This document shows positions 32,955-40,877 of a stretch of 64,000 nucleotides of DNA, piece by piece. Numbering within the stretch: position 1 is the first letter of the stretch; the number at the start of each line of letters is the position of its first letter. Below the pieces are notes generated by a model. It did no database searches. It worked only from the letters and a program-made list of their open reading frames with translations, and was not told where the DNA came from. The stretch is from Deltaproteobacteria bacterium (GTDB taxonomy: Bacteria; Myxococcota_A; Polyangia; Polyangiales; JADJMO01), in assembly GCA_016182965.1 (NCBI GenBank), contig JACPFM010000091.1:1-64000 (forward strand), in the 5' to 3' direction. The translations under genes and the position numbers were made by a program.

Positions 32955-33827
32955 ATGAACCGAACGACGACCTGGCTGGGTGCGCTGGTGCTCGCCCTCT
33001 CAATCTCTACGTCGCCGGCGTGCTCCAAGTCGGCTCCGTCGAAGCCCGAGCCGCTCAAGACGCTCGTGGTCTCGAAGGTGTCCGCCGACCTGTCGAAGCC
33101 CGATCCCGACGCGGCTTACTGGAAGGACACGCCGGAGGGGCTGGTCAAGATGCTCGCGCAGCCGATGATCGCGCCGCGGCCCGAGACCACCACGACCGAG
33201 ACCATCGTCGTGCAGGCCGTGCACGACGGCGAGCGCGCGGCGTTCCGGCTGCGCTGGAAAGACGCAGACAAGAGCGAGGCCGGTCGGCTCGGCGAATACT
33301 CCGACGGCCTCGCGCTGGAGTTCCCCGTCAAGGACGGCCCGACGCCGCCCGTGATGATGGGCGGCCAGGGCATGCCCGTGCACCTGTTTCACTGGCGCGC
33401 GCAGTACCAGCGTGACGAGGAGCAGGGCAAGCCGACGGTCAAGCAGCTGTACCCGAACCAATCGGTCGACATGTACCCGCACGAGTACAAGGAGGCGCCG
33501 GGCAACCCGTCCGCGGCCGAGGCCTTCCTGCCGGCCGTCATCGAGGGCAACCCGCAGGCGTACCAGAAGGTCAGCGTCGACGAGATCCTCGCCGAGGGCT
33601 ACTCGACGTCGTCCGTCGTCGTCGGCCACGGCGCGACGGCGAAGGGGGCTTGGGCCAACGGCGAATGGACGCTCGTCATCGTGCGCCCGCTCGCCATCCC
33701 GGGCTACTCGTCGCTGAAGCTGGGCGCCGAGGGCAACGTGGCCTTCGCCGTCTGGCAGGGCGGCAAGGGCGAGGTCGGCTCACGCAAGTGCGTGACCATG
33801 CAGTGGACCCCGGTCCGCATCCAGTGA
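32955..33827 (+). CDS. heme b-binding gamma subunit (ethylbenzene dehydrogenase gamma family)
   Basis: 290 residues. Signal peptide MNRTTTWLGALVLALSISTS followed by PACSK, which could be a weak lipobox. The domain resembles EbdC/SerC/ClrC: it has FRLRWKDADKSEAG, EYSDGLALEFPVKDG and a Met-rich stretch VMMGGQGMPVHLFHW where the family has a heme Met ligand; a Lys ligand should lie about 80-100 residues on but I cannot fix it by eye. Good ribosome site (GGGAGGAAAGG). If lipidated, the complex would be tethered to the membrane without a NarI-type quinol subunit. Confidence 0.85.
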   Translation: MNRTTTWLGALVLALSISTSPACSKSAPSKPEPLKTLVVSKVSADLSKPDPDAAYWKDTPEGLVKMLAQPMIAPRPETTTTETIVVQAVHDGERAAFRLRWKDADKSEAGRLGEYSDGLALEFPVKDGPTPPVMMGGQGMPVHLFHWRAQYQRDEEQGKPTVKQLYPNQSVDMYPHEYKEAPGNPSAAEAFLPAVIEGNPQAYQKVSVDEILAEGYSTSSVVVGHGATAKGAWANGEWTLVIVRPLAIPGYSSLKLGAEGNVAFAVWQGGKGEVGSRKCVTMQWTPVRIQ

Positions 33828-33836
33828 GGGCTCGAC

Positions 33837-34502
33837 ATGGACTCGTTCATCGCCCGTGACTTCGCGCTCGCCTCGATGCTCGCCGCGTACCCCGACGCAG
33901 AGGTCGAGGCGACCGCCACCGCCACGTTCGCCGTGCTCGTCGATCACCCGGGCGTCGGCCCGATCGTGCGCTTCGTCGCCGAGCACGGCTGGGACACCCT
34001 GCGCTCGACCTGGCTCGAGGTCTTCGAGCAGGGAAAGGACCGCGTCTCGCTCTACGAGACCGAGTATGGCCGCATGCGCGGCATGAGGAAGGGCAACGAC
34101 CTCGCCGACATCGCCGGCTTCTACCGGGCGTTCGCGCTCGAGCTCGATGACGTCGACGTTCACGAGATGCTCGATCACCTCGCCGTCGAGCTCGAGTTCT
34201 ACGCGATGCTGCTGTCGAAGCAGCGCTGGCTCGCGGAGACCGGTGACGTAGAGGGGACCGAGATCGTAGAGGACGGGCGCAGGAAGTTCCTCGCCGACCA
34301 CCTCGGCAGCTTCGTGCCGGCGATCGTCGCGCGCCCGAAGCTCCAGGAGTGCTCCGTGTACGGGCCGCTCCTGTCCTGGTGCGCCGATCTCGTTGCTCGC
34401 GAGTGCACGGCGCTCGGCGTCGTGCCCGCGCCGCTCGACTACTTCGGAGACGGCGAGCAGGAGCGCGAGATGCGCTGCGGCAGCCTCCCCGTCCTGCAGT
34501 GA
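33837..34502 (+). CDS. TorD/NarJ-family assembly chaperone of the molybdoenzyme
   Basis: 221 residues, all-helical and soluble. The family blocks are VSLYETEYGRMRGMRKGNDLADIAGFYRAFAL and the hydrophobic HLAVELEFYAMLLSKQ, close to the YE-EYG and DH-A-ELEF marks of the type II enzyme chaperones (EbdD/SerD/ClrD). Such chaperones hold the apo alpha subunit and guard its Tat signal until the cofactor is in. Nine bases after the gamma gene; its stop overlaps the moaA start. Confidence 0.88.
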   Translation: MDSFIARDFALASMLAAYPDAEVEATATATFAVLVDHPGVGPIVRFVAEHGWDTLRSTWLEVFEQGKDRVSLYETEYGRMRGMRKGNDLADIAGFYRAFALELDDVDVHEMLDHLAVELEFYAMLLSKQRWLAETGDVEGTEIVEDGRRKFLADHLGSFVPAIVARPKLQECSVYGPLLSWCADLVARECTALGVVPAPLDYFGDGEQEREMRCGSLPVLQ

Positions 34503-35443
34503 TGCGCACGCTGCGCCTCAGCGTCATCGATCGGTGCCCGCACCGGTGCGGGTACTGTCGGCCGGGACTGCTCACGCCCTTCGTCGACCGTGGGTCGTGG
34601 CTGTCGCCGGCCGACTACGCGCGCCTCGCGCCGGTGTTCGCGGAGCTCGGCGTCGAGAAGGTCCGTTTCACCGGGGGCGAGCCGCTCCTGCGGACGGATC
34701 TCGAAGACGTCTTGTCCGCTGTGCGCGTCGGCCTCCCGCGCGCAGACCTGGCGGTGACGACCAACGGCCTGCTGCTGTCGACGCGGCTGCGCGCCCTCGC
34801 GCGTGCCGGGCTCTCACGCGCGACCGTCCACGTCGATACGCTCGATCCGTCCCGATACCGCACGCTGATGGGGGAGGGGGACGTCGCGCGGGTGCTCGAC
34901 GGCGTGCTCGATGCGCGCGAGGTGCTCGCGGAGGTGAAGCTGAATGTGGTGGTGCAGCGCGGGCGCAACGACGACGAGCTGCTCGAGTTCCTCGAGTGGT
35001 CACGGGTGCACCGCGTCGAGGTCCGGTTCATCGAGCTGATGAACACGGGGAGCGCGATCGCATACGCACGCGAGTCGTTCGTCTCCGGGCGCGAGATCGT
35101 CACGGCGGTGCGCGCGCGGGTCGGTGCGCGACCGCTCATCCGGCTGCGGCCGAGCGATCCTGCGTCGCGCTTCGTGACCGACCACGGCGTGGTCTTCGGC
35201 GTCATCGCGTCGGACACGGAGCCGTTCTGCGACGCGTGCAACCGCCTGCGACTGACGGTGGACGGGCGCCTTCGCGGGTGCCTCTACGAGGGCGCCGGGG
35301 TGCCGCTACGCGAGGCCGCGCGCACGTCGGGCTTCGAGCAGCTGTCGGCTCTGGTCCGCGACGCCGTGGCGCACAAGCGGAGTCACCATCCCTCGCGGGG
35401 CCGGCGGCTCACGCTCTTCAGTATGTCGGAGCGCGGCGGGTGA
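34502..35443 (+). CDS. moaA: MoaA-type GTP 3',8-cyclase, radical SAM
   Basis: 313 residues from ATG 34502 (TGATG overlap with the chaperone stop). The radical SAM site is CPHRCGYC (Cys12, 16, 19). VRFTGGEPLLRTDL, TTNGLLL and the C-terminal cluster FCDACNRLRLTVDGRLRGCLY are MoaA marks, and the protein ends in Gly-Gly as MoaA requires. It makes the first molybdopterin precursor from GTP. Its position as the last gene of the molybdoenzyme operon ties cofactor supply to enzyme synthesis. The next gene converges with no gap. Confidence 0.93.
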   Translation: MRTLRLSVIDRCPHRCGYCRPGLLTPFVDRGSWLSPADYARLAPVFAELGVEKVRFTGGEPLLRTDLEDVLSAVRVGLPRADLAVTTNGLLLSTRLRALARAGLSRATVHVDTLDPSRYRTLMGEGDVARVLDGVLDAREVLAEVKLNVVVQRGRNDDELLEFLEWSRVHRVEVRFIELMNTGSAIAYARESFVSGREIVTAVRARVGARPLIRLRPSDPASRFVTDHGVVFGVIASDTEPFCDACNRLRLTVDGRLRGCLYEGAGVPLREAARTSGFEQLSALVRDAVAHKRSHHPSRGRRLTLFSMSERGG

Positions 35444-36670
35444 TCACTCGAACCTGAGCGCCTGGATCGGATCGAGCTGCGACGCCTTCCGCGCCGGGTA
35501 CAGCCCGAAGACGATGCCGACGCCCGCGCTGAACCCCACCGCGATGATCGTGATGTCGGGCCGCACCAGCGTCGGCCAGCCGAACTGCGACGCGAGGTAG
35601 CCGGCGGCCCAGGTGCCGAGGATCACGCCGAGCATGCCGCCGAACATCGACAGCGTGAGCGCCTCGGTGAGGAACTGCGCGAGGATGTGGCGCGGCTTGG
35701 CGCCGATGGCCATGCGCACGCCGATCTCGCGGGTGCGCTCGGTCACGCTCACCAGCATGATGTTCATGATGCCGATGCCGCCGACCAGCAGCGACACCGC
35801 GGCGACGCTGGCCAGGAGCGTGGTCAGCGTCTTGGTGCCCTCCGCTTGCGCGCCGGCGATCTCGGCGAGGTTGCGGATGGAGAAATCGTCGTCCTGACCG
35901 GGCATCAGGTGGTGGCGGTCGCGCAAGAGGACGGTGACGTCGGTCTGCGCCTTCTGCACCTCGCCGGGCTGCGCGGCGACGAAGATCGTGCCGGTCATGT
36001 ACTTCTGCAGCCCGCCCTGGATCTTCTGCTGGAAGGTGGTGACCGGGATGAACGCGGTGTCGTCGTAGTCCTGCCCGGTCGGCGACTGGCCCTTCTTGGC
36101 GGCGACGCCGATGACCTCGAAGGGGATGTTCTTGATGCGCACCGTCTGGCCGATGGGATCGCTGGAGGCGCCGTAGAGGCGGGCGGCGACCGTCGCGCCC
36201 AGCACCACCACCTTCGTGCCCACGTCGACGTCCGATTGCGAGATGGCGGTGCCGCGCTCGACCGGCCAGTTTCGCGCGACGAAGTAGTCGGGCGTGGTGC
36301 CGACGATTCCGGTCGACCAGTTCTGCTCCTCGCTGACCATCTGCGCGTTGGAGCGAAGCGCCGGCGCCGCGGCGCGCACCGTCGGCACCTCGGTCTGGAT
36401 GGCGCGCAGATCGTCCCAGGTCAGCGTGGGCGCCGAGCCGAAGCCGCCCATCGCGCCGCCCGAGGTCGACGCGCCGGGCATGATGATCAAGAGGTTGGTG
36501 CCCATCGCGGCGAAGGACGCCTCGACGCGCGCCTTGGCGCCCTCGCCGATGGCCACCATCGCGATCACCGCGCCGACGCCGATGATCACGCCGAGCATGG
36601 TGAGGAACGAGCGCATCTTGTTGCGCGTGAGCGCGCGGAGCGCGATGCGGAGCGTCTGCAGCGGGTTCAT
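35444..36670 (-). CDS. MacB-type ABC transporter permease
   Basis: 408 residues with one N-terminal and three C-terminal membrane helices, flanking a large periplasmic MacB_PCD domain. Marks: RALTRNKMRSFLTMLGVIIGVGAVIAMVAIGEGAK, GGIGIMNIMLVSVTERTREIGVRMAIGAK and YPARKASQLDPIQALRFE. It transmits force from the ATPase to the periplasm to push substrate (drug, toxin or lipoprotein) through the adaptor. Overlaps the ATPase gene by ATGA. Confidence 0.93.
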   Translation of the reverse strand: MNPLQTLRIALRALTRNKMRSFLTMLGVIIGVGAVIAMVAIGEGAKARVEASFAAMGTNLLIIMPGASTSGGAMGGFGSAPTLTWDDLRAIQTEVPTVRAAAPALRSNAQMVSEEQNWSTGIVGTTPDYFVARNWPVERGTAISQSDVDVGTKVVVLGATVAARLYGASSDPIGQTVRIKNIPFEVIGVAAKKGQSPTGQDYDDTAFIPVTTFQQKIQGGLQKYMTGTIFVAAQPGEVQKAQTDVTVLLRDRHHLMPGQDDDFSIRNLAEIAGAQAEGTKTLTTLLASVAAVSLLVGGIGIMNIMLVSVTERTREIGVRMAIGAKPRHILAQFLTEALTLSMFGGMLGVILGTWAAGYLASQFGWPTLVRPDITIIAVGFSAGVGIVFGLYPARKASQLDPIQALRFE

Positions 36671-37410
36671 GCGGTTGCCTCCGCGCCTTCGGTCACCTGC
36701 GTCACCGCAGCCACGTGCGGCGTCTGGCGCACGTCGGAGAGGAGCCGACCGTCGCGCATGGTCAGCACCCGGCTCGCGTAGGACGCGATGTCGGGCTCGT
36801 GGGTGACGAGCACGATGGTGATCCCCTCGCGCCCGAGCTCTTGCAGCAGCGCCATCACCTCCACGCTGGTCCTCGAGTCGAGCGCGCCGGTCGGCTCGTC
36901 GGCGAGGATCACCTTCGGGCGACCGACGAGCGCGCGGGCGATCGCCACGCGCTGCTGCTGGCCGCCGGAGAGCTGCGCCGGGGTGTGATCGAGGCGCTCG
37001 CCGAGGCCGACGCGGCGCAGGGCCTCGGCGGCGCGCGCGTGCCGCTCACGCGCGGGGACGCCGGCGTAGATCATCGGCAGCTCGACGTTCTCGAGCGCGC
37101 TGGTGCGCGCGAGCAGGTTGAAGCTCTGGAAGACGAACCCGAGCTGCCGGTTGCGCACCTCGGCGAGCTGGTTGACCGACATACGCGCGACGTCGCGCCC
37201 TTCGAGGAAGTAGCGCCCGGAGGTCGGGCGGTCGAGGCAGCCGATCACGTTCATCATCGTCGACTTGCCGGAGCCGGACGCGCCCATGATCGCGACGAAG
37301 TCGCCGAGCTCGATGGAGAGCGACACGCCGTCGAGCGCGCGCAGCTCCTGGCCGCCCATGCGATAGATCTTGACCAGATCCTCGACGCGGACGAGCGGCT
37401 CGGACGCCAT
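36667..37410 (-). CDS. ABC transporter ATP-binding protein, MacB/LolD type
   Basis: 247 residues from ATG 37410. Walker A GASGSGKST, Q-loop FVFQSFNLLART, signature LSGGQQQRVAIARAL, Walker B VILADEPTGALD and H-loop VTHEPD are all intact, with the FQSFNLL block of the MacB/LolD branch. The ATPase is separate from the permease here, unlike E. coli MacB where they are fused. Six bases after the adaptor gene. Confidence 0.95.
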   Translation of the reverse strand: MASEPLVRVEDLVKIYRMGGQELRALDGVSLSIELGDFVAIMGASGSGKSTMMNVIGCLDRPTSGRYFLEGRDVARMSVNQLAEVRNRQLGFVFQSFNLLARTSALENVELPMIYAGVPARERHARAAEALRRVGLGERLDHTPAQLSGGQQQRVAIARALVGRPKVILADEPTGALDSRTSVEVMALLQELGREGITIVLVTHEPDIASYASRVLTMRDGRLLSDVRQTPHVAAVTQVTEGAEATA

Positions 37411-37415
37411 GGTCG

Positions 37416-38726
37416 TCAGAACATCCGCCCGCCGCGGCCGCCGCCGCCGCCGCCGGTGCCGGGCAGACGCGCCGAGCCCGTGGCCGCCGCGGGCGCGCCG
37501 TCGGCGGGCGCGACGTACTCGGTGATCACCTCGTCGCCCGGCTCCAACCTGCCGGACACGACCTCGGTGCTGGTGCCGTCGGTCACGCCGACCTCGACCC
37601 GCACCGGATGCGGCGCGCCGTCGCGCAAGACCCACACCGTGCGGCGCGTGGGATCCGACGGATCGAACGCGGACGGCGCCGCCGACGCGGAGCCCCCCGC
37701 GCTGGGGCCGCGGCGGCGACCGGACCCGGAGCCGGGCGGCGACAGCGCCTCGGGCGGCGGGCGGAAGCGAAGCGCGGCGTTCGGGATCTTGAGGACGTCG
37801 TTCTTCTCGGCCCAGACGAAGGTGACGTTGGCGGTCATGCCGGGCTTCAGCTTCAGCTCGTCGTTCTGCACGTCGAGCACGGCGTCGTAGGTCACCACGT
37901 TCTGCACCGTCTGCGCGGCGTTGCGGACCTCGCGGATCGTGCCGCGGAAGCGGATGCCGGGGTACGCGTCGACGGTGAACGTCGCCTCCATGCCCTTGGT
38001 CAGCTTGCCGACGTCGGCCTCGGCGACGAACGTGTCGACCTGGATCGAGCGGAGGTCCTTGGCGATCGTGAACAGCGTCGGCGACTGCAGCGACGCGGCG
38101 ACCGTCTGCCCGACGTCGATGGCGCGCGACAGGACGATGCCGTCGATCGGCGAGATGATGGTGGTGAACCCGAGGTTGACGTCGGCCTCGTTCGCCGAGG
38201 CGCTCGCGGCCTCGAGCTGCGCCTGGGCCACGGCGATGTCTGCTTTGGTCGCGTTCACCGCCGTCTCTGCCAGATCGTAGTCGGCCTGGCCCATGAGGCC
38301 TTGCGCCTTGAGGTTCTTGGCGCGCTCGAACGCCCGGACTGCCTGCTCGTTGTTCGCCTTGGCCTTCGCGACCGACGCCGACGCCTGCGCGACGGCCGCG
38401 CGCGCCTTCCGCAGCGCCGCCTGGAGCATGCGCGGGTCGATCTTCGCCAGCACCATTCCCTTGGTGACGGGCGAGTTGAAGTCGACGAAGAGCTCGGCGA
38501 TGCGGCCGCTCACCTGGCTGCCGACCTGCACCGTCACGCGGGCCGACAACGTACCCGTCGCGGTCACCTTCGAGGCGATCCGGCCCTTCTCGGCCTTGGT
38601 GGTGCGGAAGCGCGGCTCGGCGTTCGCGCGCTCGCGGCCGTACTTCTGCCACGCGAACACGCCGAGGCCGAGCGCCGTGAGCACGAGGACCCAGCCGATG
38701 ATCTTCTGGACGGTGTGGCGAGACAC
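37416..38726 (-). CDS. MacA-type periplasmic adaptor (membrane fusion protein)
   Basis: 436 residues from GTG 38726, which gives an N-terminal helix (IIGWVLVLTALGLGVFAW). Barrel-sandwich halves are VQVGSQVSGRIAELFVDFNSPV and GFTTIISPIDGIVLSRAIDVGQTV, split by a long helical hairpin rich in Ala, Lys and Gln (residues about 105-180). Beta-barrel follows (VDTFVAEADVGKL). The end is Gly/Arg rich (GGGGGGRGGR). It links MacB-type permease to an outer-membrane channel, which is not encoded here. Confidence 0.93.
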   Translation of the reverse strand: MSRHTVQKIIGWVLVLTALGLGVFAWQKYGRERANAEPRFRTTKAEKGRIASKVTATGTLSARVTVQVGSQVSGRIAELFVDFNSPVTKGMVLAKIDPRMLQAALRKARAAVAQASASVAKAKANNEQAVRAFERAKNLKAQGLMGQADYDLAETAVNATKADIAVAQAQLEAASASANEADVNLGFTTIISPIDGIVLSRAIDVGQTVAASLQSPTLFTIAKDLRSIQVDTFVAEADVGKLTKGMEATFTVDAYPGIRFRGTIREVRNAAQTVQNVVTYDAVLDVQNDELKLKPGMTANVTFVWAEKNDVLKIPNAALRFRPPPEALSPPGSGSGRRRGPSAGGSASAAPSAFDPSDPTRRTVWVLRDGAPHPVRVEVGVTDGTSTEVVSGRLEPGDEVITEYVAPADGAPAAATGSARLPGTGGGGGGRGGRMF

Positions 38727-38875
38727 GGTGTTCGGACGGAGCGAGCCGGGCGGATGCGGTTCGCCGCGCGACAGGGATGACGTTTCGCGCGCCGGGGTGC
38801 AACGCGCGCGGTCAGGGTATGCTTCCTGATTGCGATGGTGCACCGAGAACGACACGCCGGAGGTCACTCCGTGCG

Positions 38876-39610
38876 ATGAGGGTCCTCGCACGGCACATCG
38901 AGGACCCGCGCCGGTGCTCGTACCTGCCGAGCGAGCGCGCCCGGCTCGAGACGCTCCTCATCGATGACGTCTCGCCGCTCGAGCTCGAGGTGCTCCTCGA
39001 GCGCGGCTGGCGCCGCTTCGGTCCGACGTACTTCCGGCCGCGCTGCGCGGCGTGCACCGCGTGCGACTCCATCCGCGTCGTGGTCGATCGCTTCGCGCCG
39101 TCGAAGAGCCAGCGGCGCGCGGTGAAGCGCGCGAGCGCGCTGTCGCGGGTGGTCGCTCGGCCTCGCGTCGACGACGAGCGGCTGGCGCTGCACGCGAAGT
39201 GGCACGCCCACCGCGAGGGCGTGCGCGGGTGGGAGCCCAACCCGATCGACTTCGAGGGGTACGCCATCCACTTCGCGTGGCCGCACCCGAGCGCCCGCGA
39301 GGTCACCTTCCGCGACCCGGCGAACGACGGCGCGCTCGTCGCCGTAGGGCTGTGGGACGTCACGCCGCGCGCGTCGAGCGCGGTGTTCTTCTTCTTCGAT
39401 CCCGACTACGCCGGTCTGTCGCTGGGCATCGCCAACGTGGTCCTCGGCGTCGAGGACGCGCGCCGCGAACGACGCCCGCACGTCTACCTCGGCTACCGCG
39501 TGCGCGGCTGCGCGTCGCTCGAATACAAGGCGCGGTTCGCGCCGTACGAGCAGCTCGAGGGACGACCGCGGCTCGGCGAGACCCCGCGCTGGAACCTGCG
39601 GAGCGACTGA
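38876..39610 (+). CDS. aspartate/glutamate leucyltransferase or arginyltransferase family (Bpt/ATE)
   Basis: 244 residues from ATG 38876. CSYLPSERARLETLL, RGWRRFGPTYFRPRCAACTACDSIRV, KSQRRAVKRASAL and YLGYRVRGCASLEYKARFAPYE are the conserved blocks of bacterial Bpt and eukaryotic ATE1. The pairs CAAC and the later RGC fit the conserved Cys. It transfers an amino acid from tRNA to N-terminal Asp/Glu to mark proteins for ClpAP/ClpSP. Divergent from the MacA gene. Confidence 0.9.
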   Translation: MRVLARHIEDPRRCSYLPSERARLETLLIDDVSPLELEVLLERGWRRFGPTYFRPRCAACTACDSIRVVVDRFAPSKSQRRAVKRASALSRVVARPRVDDERLALHAKWHAHREGVRGWEPNPIDFEGYAIHFAWPHPSAREVTFRDPANDGALVAVGLWDVTPRASSAVFFFFDPDYAGLSLGIANVVLGVEDARRERRPHVYLGYRVRGCASLEYKARFAPYEQLEGRPRLGETPRWNLRSD

Positions 39611-39611
39611 A

Positions 39612-39799
39612 TCAGCGCAATTGCGGGCGTCGGATTGTGGCTGGCCGCGCGGACTGGGTCATCAGTCATCAGTCGTCAGTCGTCAGGCCGAGACTGAGAA
39701 TTCCCCTGTCCTCCGTTCGGCTGGGCTGACGACTGACGACTGACGACCGAGCCGACAGAGCGACAGCTTGGCGGTGTCCCGCGATTGCGACCGCTGATT
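39612..39799. repeat. large imperfect inverted repeat, GACTGACGAC-type, MITE-like
   Basis: Plus-strand GTCATCAGTCATCAGTCGTCAGTCGTCAG-type repeats at 39658-39687 are answered by CTGACGACTGACGACTGACGAC at 39727-39748, about 40 bases apart, giving a long hairpin. Outer flanks also pair roughly (TCAGCGCAATTGCGGG at 39612 against CCCGCGATTGCGACCGCTGA near 39778). The whole gap is symmetric, like a miniature element inserted between convergent genes. Confidence 0.75.
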
Positions 39800-40764
39800 T
39801 AGCGAAGGCGCGTCGGGGGGCGGCGCGGCAGCACCTCGGGCACCGTGCTGTTGCGCTGCAGCGCGCTCATGGCGATCGGCACGCAGGGGATCGTGATGAT
39901 CTGCTCGCGCGAGACGACGGCGGTGAGATCGATCGCCGAGAGCGCGTCGGCGAACGCCGTGGCCGACTCCCACCGCGACTCCGGCGACCAGCTCAGCGCC
40001 TTGTCGACGACCTCGGCGACCGCCAACGGCACCCCCGGCGCCGCCAGCGCCAGCGGTCGCACGCCTTCGCGCGCGGCGGTGGCGAGCACGCGTTCTTCGT
40101 CGCCGCGTCGCGGAAGGGTGCCGGTGATCAGCGTGTGCAGGATCGCACCGACGCAGAAGACGTCGGCGCGCGCGTCGACCGCGCCGCCGCGCGCCTGCTC
40201 GGGCGCCATGAACGCGGGCGTCCCGATGGCCATGCGCCGCGAGGTGGGGATGCGATCGCGCGCGCGCGCCACGCCGAAATCGAGCAGCTTCGCCGCGCCC
40301 TCCGTGGTGACGAACACGTTCGAGGGCTTGAGATCGCGGTGCAGCACGCCCTGCGCGTGGCAGGCGGCGACGCCGCGGAGGATGTCGATGCCGAGCGCGA
40401 TCGCAGCGCCGACCGGCTGCGGCCCCCGGTGAAGACGCTGCGATAGGGTCTCGCCCTCGAGGAGCTCCATCACGATCACGGGCACGCCGTCGTCGGTCGT
40501 CGACAGGCCCCACACCTCGATGATCGACGGGTGGCGGATCTTGCGCGCGACCTCCGCTTCGCGGACGAAGCGCGCGAGGGCGTCGAGATCGTCGCGGTGA
40601 TCGCGGCGGAGGATCTTCATCGCCGCCACGTTCCCGGAGCGATGGCGCGCCGCGTACACGACGGCCGTCGCGCCGACGCCGATCGCTCGCTCGATCGTCC
40701 AGGCGTCGTCGATGGTGGTGCCGACGCGCTGGTCTTCGTCCCGAATCGGGCGTGCTTCGCTCAT
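39799..40764 (-). CDS. Hanks-type serine/threonine protein kinase, soluble
   Basis: 321 residues. The catalytic set is complete: Gly-rich loop IGVGATAVVYAA, Lys50 (AAMKIL), HRDLKPSN with Asp144 and Asn149, and DFG Asp162. No membrane helix or sensor domain follows the kinase; the last 30 residues are a short basic tail. It is probably a cytosolic signalling kinase; targets unknown. It contrasts with the inactive paralogue at 47888-49456. Confidence 0.93.
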   Translation of the reverse strand: MSEARPIRDEDQRVGTTIDDAWTIERAIGVGATAVVYAARHRSGNVAAMKILRRDHRDDLDALARFVREAEVARKIRHPSIIEVWGLSTTDDGVPVIVMELLEGETLSQRLHRGPQPVGAAIALGIDILRGVAACHAQGVLHRDLKPSNVFVTTEGAAKLLDFGVARARDRIPTSRRMAIGTPAFMAPEQARGGAVDARADVFCVGAILHTLITGTLPRRGDEERVLATAAREGVRPLALAAPGVPLAVAEVVDKALSWSPESRWESATAFADALSAIDLTAVVSREQIITIPCVPIAMSALQRNSTVPEVLPRRPPTRLR

Positions 40765-40877
40765 GCGCAGCCCCGATCGATGCGAGCCGACGGCTCTCGT
40801 CGCGGGAAATCGCGACCCGACAGCGCGATCTCCGCCCGTCGCGAGCGGAGATCGCGCGCTCGCCTCCGGCGCTCGGA

